Assembly: GCF_024868665.1 (NCBI RefSeq)
Contig: NC_079897.1
Location: 3,021,133-3,085,132, forward strand
Reading direction: 5' to 3'
Length of the DNA stretch: 64,000 bases
Source: Triplophysa rosa
Lineage: Eukaryota; Chordata; Actinopteri; Cypriniformes; Nemacheilidae
The notes under the pieces are model-generated. The model did not search any database, was not told the origin of the DNA, and was given only the letters and a program-made list of their open reading frames with translations. Shown piece by piece: positions 56,696-64,000 of this stretch. A program made the translations under genes and the position numbers. Within the stretch, counting starts at the first letter, position 1. Every line of letters starts with the position of its first letter.

Positions 56696-56781
56696 AATGT
56701 AAATAGTGACTGTGGCTTACTCAGCATTAGAGAGCATTTTAATGAGGCACCTGGGGTCATGTTTTATGAGGAAGCATGCAG
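56696..56781 (+). other. Possible additional exon
   Basis: TTTATTCCACAG precedes 86 bp that are open in one frame (NVNSDCGLLSI ... MFYEEACR), and a donor GCAG|GTACAC follows. The start resembles the preceding exon weakly. It could be an alternative exon or chance; it has no partner exon downstream that I recognise. Confidence 0.25.
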
Positions 56782-57351
56782 GTACACTGAAAAAAGTTAA
56801 CAACTGTGTCAAAGTGCATTTTATTATTAGTGTAAGTGAATCATTGTTTCCATTTTAAACCCGTTTTGTTTAGTCTGGTTAAGAGCAAATTTAAATAAAA
56901 CATAGAAATGTAATGTATTTTTGTATTTTTTAACTGTGATGCATTAATGTGTTGTCCTTAACTGAACACAAAATGTATTGTTTTTAACAAAACTGTTTTT
57001 AGAGTGTGGTTGAACTTGAAAAATTAAGATCTTACATTTACAAAAGATCTTACAGCGTGTGACTGTGGCTAACTCTACTCGTAATATATACGTAATACAT
57101 GCACTTTGAAATGTAATGAAAATAAATACATTTGACTCTATAGTGCAATAAATCTATTTTTGAATCTGATTAAAATAGTTTAGTTGAAACAGCTTAATTA
57201 TGGCATGTCAATATACAAAAATGTGATAGTAATGGGAGTCAAGTTCAATCAACTATAACATGATCCATTTGAATTAGGACATTGAACATTGCCGACTTCC
57301 TCTCTCTTTGTCATTATCCTGCCCTTCTTATGTTTTTTTTCTAGTTTGGAG
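56782..57351. other. Intergenic AT-rich region
   Basis: No supported feature before the LTR at 57352. Confidence 0.35.
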
Positions 57352-57813
57352 TGACAGGATCATGAGTAGAGAGAGACTCACAGACAGGGGTTATCAGCCA
57401 GACAGGTATATTTATTGACAATAGTAGAGCATGACAATAGGTGAGTATATATACGTGATAGAGTACTGGAACTGGAGAGATGGATGGAGGATACAACTGT
57501 CTTAATGTTACCAGGAGTTGATGAACAGGTGAAGAAACGTGGAGATGGAGTATCTTTGGAGATCACTGGAGTATATTAGGAGATCGCTGGAGTATTCTTG
57601 GAGATCGCTGGAGTAAGTATATTCCATAGGAATTACTGGAGATACAAGGATTACCAGAGTTAAGTCCTTTACCGTTTGGGAGACCGGACAAAGTATGATT
57701 GTTGGTGAACTGGTTTTATGGTGCTGGGTGCGGTGATCGTGAACAGGTGTGTTGGTCAGAATTCGGATGATTGTGCACGTGGATGTGGGGTGGTGCCTGA
57801 TGTGTCCGTGACA
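57352..57813 (-). mobile_element. 3' LTR of chromodomain Ty3/gypsy element
   Basis: On the minus strand it starts TGTCACGGACACATC and ends GATCCTGTCA. A purine-rich tract GGAGAGAGGGG lies just upstream of its start (57814-57826 on the minus strand), the expected polypurine primer. GGAGATCGCTGGAGTA-type units repeat near 57560-57620. The integrase frame ends inside it at 57756. Confidence 0.8.
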
Positions 57814-59401
57814 GAACCCCTCTCTCCACGGCCCGCTTCAGAGGGCCGAAGAGGGTGGCGTCGTGGTGGGTGACCTCGGCCGCGAGGCACTGGAGCTCGG
57901 GGATGAGCGGCATGGAAATCGCTGAGTAGACTAGGGTCTAGGATGTAATCGCGAGGGACCCAGGATCTTTCTTCTGGTCCATAGCCATCCCAGTCTACGA
58001 GATTCTCGAGGTGCCTGCCACGACGCCTAGATGACAGGATCTCCCGTACTGCGTAGATGGTGCCATCCTCCAGCACCAGCGGGAGAGGGGGCTCATCACC
58101 AGGCTCTGTGGAGAGAGGAGACATGGATGAGTGGAAGGGTTTAAGAAGTGATACATGGAATGTGTGGTGAATCCTGTACTGCTGTGGTAGCTTCAGCTCA
58201 TATGTGACCTCGTTGATTTGCCGTTGGATGGGAAATGGACTAATGAATTTCGGACTCAGCTTTTTGCAGGGAAGCCGAAGTCGGATGTCCCGGGTGGAGA
58301 GCCACACTTGTTGGCCGGGGGTGTAGGCAGGTGTGGGAGCTCTCCTAGTGTTGGCGTGGAATTGATGTTGTCGGATTGCCCTTTGGAGGTGTTGGTGAAC
58401 TGAGTCCCAGACCCTCTTGCTCTCCGGGCACCAGTGGTTAACTGATGCAACCTCTGATGGGTCTCCTGACCAGGGGAAGAGAGGAGGTTGGAATCTGAGT
58501 ACACACTGGAAGGGAGTGAGGCTGGTAGCAGCTTGTTGCAGGGAATTTTGGGCGTATTTAGCCCAGGCAAGGTACCGGTTCCAGGAGTTCTGGTGGTTGT
58601 GGCGGAAGGTACAGAGGTATCTGCCTATCTCCTGGATCTTCCTTTCGGATTGTCCATTGCTGTGGGGATGATATCCAGAAGATAGGCTCACGGTCACACC
58701 TATGAGGTTGAAAAGGCTTTCCACACACGGGATATGAATTGTGGCCCTCTGTCTGAGACCACGTCTTCAGGAATGCCAAAATTGCAGAATACATGATTGA
58801 ATAATACCTCTGCGGTTTCCATGGCCGTGGGAAGACCTTTCAGTGGGACTAGACGACAAGTTTTGGGGAAGTGATCTATGGCCACCAGGATGCAGGTGAA
58901 CCCCTCATAAACAGGGAGATCCGTGACAAAATCCACTCCCAGATGTGACCAAGGATGCCGGGGAACAGGCAGCGGAACTAGTTTTCCAGTTGGCAGATGG
59001 CGTGTGGTTTTAGAAATTGCACACTCCCGGCATACCTTCTGATGTCGTTTGCCATTCCGGGCCACCAGAAGCAATCTTTGAGCAACGAGAGGGTTCCATT
59101 GGTTCCCGGATGACCAGTGCCTGGGGATGAATGTGCGGATTGAATGAGTGGTATCCTTTGGTTGCGTGGAACGTATGTATGGGTAGGTGGACACCCCGGG
59201 ATTGGAGACACTGGCTGCCACGATATCCTCGTCCAGGGACCATTGGATGGGACTGACTATCAGTCGTGACGGAAGGATAGGTTCTTTGCATTCCGGAGGT
59301 TCTTCAGCGGAGTGAATTCGAGAAAGGGCTTCAGCTTTATATTTTTGGCCCCTGGACGGTAAGTGATGGTAAATTGGAATCGGGTGAAGAAGAGGGTCCA
59401 C
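57756..59401 (-). pseudogene. Integrase with C-terminal chromodomain
   Basis: Upstream frame 59401-58700 carries the zinc-binding region (HSSPGTGHPG in one frame, CRECAISK) and the core HLGVDFVTDLP and VSDRGPQF. After a frameshift, 58724-57756 carries [13 protein letters not shown] with the catalytic Glu, then the C-terminal domain. A chromodomain follows ([31 protein letters not shown]). The chromodomain defines a chromovirus, and such domains are known to steer integration by chromatin marks. At least two frameshifts make it inactive as assembled. Confidence 0.85.
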
Positions 59402-60459
59402 CTAGCTTGTCGGGGATTCAGTCTTTTAGCCTCACTGAGATAGTTGAGGTTCCGATGGTCGGTGAGGACTACAAACGGGTGGTGGGCCCCCTCCAACCAG
59501 TGCCTCCATTCTTCTAGGGCGAGCTTGATGGTGAGTAGTTTTCTATTCCCGATATCATAATTTTGTTCCGCCGGGGAGAGCTTTCTGGAGAAGAAGGCAC
59601 ATGGATGTCGAGGAGGTATCCCCTACCGCTGTGAAAGGACAGCTCCCACTCCTGTGGTGGAAGCATCGACCTCGACGATGAAAGGTTTTTGAGGATCTGG
59701 ATGAGTTAAGAGAGGGGCTGTTGTGAAAGCTTCTTGTAATTTCTTCATGGCCTTTGTGGCTGCTGGTGTCCAGGACGGAGACTTGGGTTTGTTTCGAAGG
59801 GTTTGAATGAGAGGTGAAGTGATGGAGCTGTAACCTTGTATGAATCTGCGGTAAAAGTTGGCGAATCCGAGAAATCTTTGTAATTCTTTGATGGTGGATG
59901 GAATGGGCCAGGAACGGATAGTTTCCACCTTCCTCTCATCCATTTGAATTCCGTGTGCGCTGATATTATAACCGAGGAACTGGATGTTGTATTGGTGGAA
60001 GGTGCACTTTTCGGCCTTGAGGTAGAGCTGGTGTTCGCGGAGCCGTTGGAGGACCTCAGAAACGTGCTGGCGATGTTCTGCCTCGTTCCGGGAGTACACC
60101 ATGATGTCATCTATGTAGACAAGAACAAAGTGGTGGAGGTACTCCCGGAAACACATCATTCATATATCCCTGGAATACGGAGGGGGCGTTGACAAGTCCA
60201 TATGGCATGACCAGATACTCATAGTGTCCATTGGGTGTGATGAAGGCCATTTTCCATTCGTCCCCCTCATGTATCCGAATGAGATTGTACGCGCTTCTGA
60301 GGCCCAACTTGGTGAAGATGGTTGCTGGGCTGCTGGGACGAGAGAAAGGGGATACAGGTATTTAACCGTGAAACTGTTGAGAGAACGATAATCTATACAT
60401 GGCCTCAAGCCTCCGTCCTTTTTGGCCATGAAGAAGAAGCTGGACGCGGCAGGGGACAC
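59260..60459 (-). pseudogene. Reverse transcriptase and RNase H of chromodomain element
   Basis: Pieces: 60459-60160 ([17 protein letters not shown]), 60307-60107 ([19 protein letters not shown]), 60159-59623 (catalytic YIDDIMVY, then [17 protein letters not shown], then [18 protein letters not shown] of RNase H) and 59496-59260 ([11 protein letters not shown]). The breaks between frames show several small indels. Confidence 0.85.
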
Positions 60460-60562
60460 GGATGTACTCCTCTATGGCCTTCTGTTCAGGGATGGAGAGG
60501 GAATATATCTTTCCTTTAGGCACTGGTTCATCCTGAACAAGGTCGATGGCACAGTCCCATGG

Positions 60563-60920
60563 TCAATGAGGTGGGAGTTTGAAGGCTCTCTGGGGACCGA
60601 AGACATCACTGAAGGGGGTGTAATCCATAGGTATTTCCCTGGAGAGATGCTCTGGGGGACTTTCAATGGAGGCTGATCGGAGGGAAATAGTGACCCTTGG
60701 AGGAACAAGACTAGGGAAACAGCGATGAAAGCAGTTCTTGCCCCACTTTAGGACCTCTCCCGTCTTCCATGAGAGAATCAGATCGTGTTCGATCAACCAT
60801 GGCCGTCCTAGGACGATGTCAGCAGTGGATTCCACCAGAACCAGCAGAAAGATGTTCTCGGTATGAAGATGTCCAACTTGTAACTTAAGTGGACCCACGC
60901 AGTGTTGGACTCGTCCTCAG
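60563..60920 (-). pseudogene. Protease region of chromodomain element (5' truncated)
   Basis: It holds the second half of a retropepsin-like domain, STADIVLGRPWLIEHD. Gag and the 5' LTR are missing: at about 60920-60985 the sequence passes into non-element DNA, which at 60984 matches the palindrome arm. Confidence 0.75.
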
Positions 60921-61085
60921 CCTAGGGGTTTGCCAGTGATGGAATGGACTTAGTAATGAGTGTTGTTTAAATTACAAGGCTTAATGGTAAACACTTAAGT
61001 ACATAATTGTTTCGGCAGATGTTAACACATCATAGGTCAAAGAGCATACCGATCACATGACAATGAAAAGTATGTCAGGAATGTA

Positions 61086-61473
61086 CACTGGGTTCCAAAT
61101 TATTATGCAAATGATATCTTTCTCTGGTTTTCCTAATTTGTCGATGCAAATGACAGTCAGTATAATTTTCAAGTAATCAACAGTTAGGGTACATTTGGAA
61201 TTTTATTGAACAAACCTCCCACTGACAACAGTATTTATTTAAAAAATGAAAAACTCAAAATGCACTGTTCCAAATTATTATGCACAACAGAGTTTGAAAA
61301 CATTTCATAGGTTGTAAAAAACTGAAATTGGTCATTTGTTGAATTTGCAGCATTAGGAGGTCATATTTACTGAAATCAAAAGCTATTTCAATCAAAAACA
61401 TCCTAACAGGGCAAGTTACATGTTAACATAGGACCCCTTCTTTGATATCACCTTCACAATTCTTGCATCCATT
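61086..61473 (-). mobile_element. 3' part of the Tc1-like element (duplicate of 49802-50189)
   Basis: It is the exact reverse complement in position (coordinate sum 111275), ending at the N at 61474 in the last 20 codons of the transposase. It is the end of a contig that overlaps the other copy. Confidence 0.9.
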
Positions 61474-61474
61474 N
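61474..61474. other. Single N: contig join
   Basis: Tc1 transposase sequence stops here and DIRS sequence starts immediately, with no element end. This supports a join rather than a biological boundary. Confidence 0.9.
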
Positions 61475-62740
61475 CGGCTGCCGGTCCTACACGTTGCCCT
61501 GCAGGACGCGGGCTGACACCGGTTCCACGCGTAGGTATTAGAACCTCGCGGAGGTGTTGGGCATAGCCCAACCCGCAGCTCTGCAGATGTCTGCCAGAGA
61601 GGCGCCCTGAGCCAGTGCACATGAGGAGTGTGCCTCACTCCCAAAGGGCAGGTGCGATCTTGAGATCGGTATGCCGTAACGACGGCATCCACGATCCAGT
61701 GTGCCAGCCTCTGTTTGGAGACAGCCCTCCCTTCTGCTGACCTCCAAAACAGACAAAGAGCTGCTCAGAGCTTCTGAAGCTCTGCGTGCGGTCCAAGTAG
61801 AGGCGCAGTGCACGTACTGGACACAACACGGATGGGGTTGGGTCTTCCTCCCTGGTGGGGAGCGCCTGCAGGTTCACCACCTGGTCTTTCGGGAGAGTGG
61901 TGGGAACTTTGGGCACGTAGCCGGGACGGGGTCTCAGGATAACGTGAGAATCACCGGGCTCGAGTTCTAGGCAATCTGTGGACACAGAGGGTGCTTGCAG
62001 GTCCCCTACCCTCTTGGAGGTGAGCGCCATCAGGAGAGCCGTCTTTATCGTGAGGTGAGAAAGAGCGGCAGCTCCGAGGGGCTTGAAGGGGGGGCCTCTC
62101 TTGAGGCCCGCCACCTATCGCAAGAGGGTATGGAGCGCGATGAGGCGGTCACCTTCTCGCGCCCCTTAGGAACCTAATGACCAGGTCGTGTTGTCCCCGA
62201 GGCTTCCCAGCAACTGGGTTGTGATGAGCGGCCGTAGCGGCAACATACACTCCCAGTGTGGAGGGGGGAGAGGTTACTCTCCAGTCTCTCTTGAGGAAGG
62301 GACAGCATGTTCCCGATCGAGCAACTCCGCAGGTCTTCTGTTCGAGAAGAGCACCAGGACGAGAAGAGGCGCCACTTATGGGCGTATAGCCGCCTAGTGG
62401 CCGAGGCCCTAGCCTGAGTGATGTCCCAACCACCGGGGGTGGGCCACTCAGGATCTCCTCGTCCCATCCAGACATGGAAGTTCCAGGTGTCTGCCTGGGA
62501 TGCCGTGACGTGCCCCTTCCCCTGGGAAAGCAGGTCCTTCGCCAGGGGGATCGGCCAGGGGGGAGTTGTTGTCAAGAGTCTTAGCTCCGAGAACCAGGTC
62601 CGGTTGGGCCAACAAGGCGCAACTAGTACCACTTGATGCTGCTCTTCCCTGGCCTTGCACAAGACCTGTGCAATGAAGCTCACTGGGGGGAAGGCATACT
62701 TCCGCTTACCCCACGGCCAGCTGTGCACTAGGGTATCCAT
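61475..62740 (-). pseudogene. DIRS tyrosine recombinase region
   Basis: Frame 62740-62174 holds the linker after RNase H (YAFPPVSFIAQVLCK, APCWPNRTWFSELRLL). Frame 62114-61635 begins the recombinase (HLTIKTALLMALTSKRVGDLQA with the first catalytic Arg). Frame 61813-61538 holds the C-terminal end (ALAQGASLADICRAAGW). DIRS elements use this recombinase instead of a DDE integrase. Frame breaks, and an apparent change in the H-x-x-R segment (EAHSSCA), suggest an inactive copy. Confidence 0.75.
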
Positions 62741-63218
62741 GCCGAGGGGTCCCTCGGTCAGGGAGTACCAAAGCGGGCAATGGGAGGTCCACCTGCGCCT
62801 GGCCGAACTGCTCCCATATGAGCTGGACTGCGCAGGGATGGAATCGCCACTCTCCGCGAGGCGTCAACTGACGAGAGAGCGCATCGGCTGTCTGGTTCAG
62901 GTCGCCTGGGATGTGTGTGGCTCGCAGGGAGCTGATCACCTGCTGACTCCAGAGGCGGAGGCGTCGGGTGAGTCGTGTTAGCTGCCGTGAGCGAATGCCA
63001 CCCTGACGATTGATATACGCCACGGCAGCTGTGCTGTCCTGCCGGACCAGCACGTGCTTGCCCTGCAAGAGAGGTTGCCACCTCTTCAGTGCAAGTAGCA
63101 CAGCCAACAACTCTAGGCAGTTGATATGCCAACGCAGGCGGGGGCTTGTCCACCACCCAGACACTGCGTGCCCGTTGTACACAGCACCCCAACCCTGCAG
63201 GGAGGCATCCGTCATCAT
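62706..63218 (-). pseudogene. DIRS RNase H domain
   Basis: An open frame of 170 aa has TDASLQGWGAV (first Asp), INCLELLAVLLALKRW (Glu), RQDSTAAVAYINRQGG (second Asp) and NQTADALSRQL (final Asp): the complete RNase H signature, DIRS type. Confidence 0.85.
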
Positions 63219-63240
63219 TACAACGTGCCTTGCACCTGCC

Positions 63241-64000
63241 CTAGGGGGACCCTGTCTGCAAGAAGGTCATTGAAGACCAGGGGGTCAGGGTGTGTCGGCA
63301 GAAAGGCGTGATGACCATACGCCTGCTGACGGTGTGCCATGCTCTCCAGGGAACCCGACTCTGTAGCCAGTGTTGGAGCAGTCGCATGTGCATCGACCTG
63401 AGGGGGACCACCCCCACCGAGGATGCCATGTGCCCAGGAGCCTCTGAAAGTTTCAGGAGGACCGCTGACTGCATGAAGTGTTTCAGGCAGTTCAACACTG
63501 ACTGAGCACGCTCTGAGTCAGCCATGCTGTCATGGAGACTGAGTCGAGTTTCATACCAGGAAAGAGGATACTCTGCACAGGGGAGAGCTTGCTCTTTTCT
63601 CGGTTGACCTGTGTTCCCACTGTGTGTACACAACAGATCTCGCGAGTGTGCCCAGATGAGCCAGTCGTCGAGATAGTTAGTACCCGCACACCTCTCTCCC
63701 CGAGGGGAGTGAGGGCGGCTTCCACGATCTTCGTGAAGACTCATGGGGACAGGGACAGACCGAAAGGGAGGACTCTGTACTGATATGCTTGCCCTCGAAA
63801 GCGAGACATGAGAGTAAGCGTCCTTCAGGTCGATTGCCATGAACCAATCTTGACATCTGGTATGCGCTTCTGCGTGAGCATCCTGAACGGCAGCTTGAGT
63901 AGGTGCCTGTTCAGGGTACGCAGATCTAGCAACCCCCCTTTTTGGGGACGATGAAGTACGGGCTGCAGAACCCATTGAACATCTCGGCCAGGGAGACGAG
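63241..64000 (-). pseudogene. DIRS reverse transcriptase (runs off the window)
   Basis: WFMAIDLKDAYSHVSL is the palm motif A, and TNYLDDWLIWAHS is the catalytic YLDD. Frame breaks occur between them. The 5' part lies beyond the window. Together with 61475-63218 it is the minus-strand pol of a DIRS element; whether it belongs to the same subfamily as the Gag relic at 40.2 kb cannot be told without comparison. Confidence 0.8.

Noticed and set aside
61416..61692. Frames joining Tc1 C-terminus to DIRS sequence across the N
   Set aside because: They exist only because of the contig join at 61474.

Overview
The window is eukaryotic DNA from a teleost fish, most likely a cypriniform. It has GT-AG introns, an AT-rich background, and the typical fish mixture of Tc1, hAT, Ty3/gypsy, DIRS, SINE and LINE-like repeats. 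One short repeat (about 23.62-23.90 kb) is of a type very common in carp-like fishes. Cellular genes are few and the rest is layered transposon insertions. No rRNA gene, functional tRNA gene or CRISPR array is seen.

The cellular backbone is a tandem array of paralogous units. Three kinase copies are present: a terminal exon at 148-867, and two complete four-exon genes at 4237-6687 and 20518-22191 that encode about 371-372 aa. Small genes stand at 15.1-15.8 kb, 28.0-28.9 kb (a complete 74-aa cysteine-rich protein) and 45.0-56.2 kb (broken by retrotransposons). Kinase and small genes share two things. One is a homologous promoter plus 5' untranslated exon (3.84, 15.10, 20.13, 28.00 and 45.04 kb). 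The other is a C-terminal motif of the form K-x-x-T-x-N/G-G-x-I-x-x-E/Y-E. Short interferon- or STAT-like sequences precede the shared 5' exon. I read this as a modular, possibly immune-induced fish gene family; I cannot name it. Kinase relics lie at 30.1-30.7 and 38.9-39.0 kb. An unrelated secreted PI-PLC-like gene sits on the minus strand at 36.56-37.84 kb.

Transposons: a Ty3/gypsy element with integrase upstream of reverse transcriptase (Gmr1-like order) at 8.77-14.95 kb, split by a hAT element with an 8-bp target duplication; a second element of the same order at 52.39-56.07 kb (minus); a chromodomain Ty3/gypsy element at 57.35-60.9 kb (minus) with a partial copy at 50.35-51.49 kb; a DIRS gag relic at 40.2-42.4 kb and a DIRS pol at 61.5-64.0 kb (minus); an intact Tc1-like transposon at 48620-50189; several solo LTRs and hAT MITEs with clean target duplications.

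Assembly caution: single N bases stand at 51491 and 61474. Bases 49802-51490 reappear as the reverse complement at 59785-61473, with constant coordinate sum at every anchor checked. Bases 51493-51878 repeat 45589-45974. A fold-back palindrome spans 43261-45586 and 45976-50292. The simplest reading is that 45976-51490 is misplaced and inverted, and that the true order is a tandem array in which 45974 continues into 51879.
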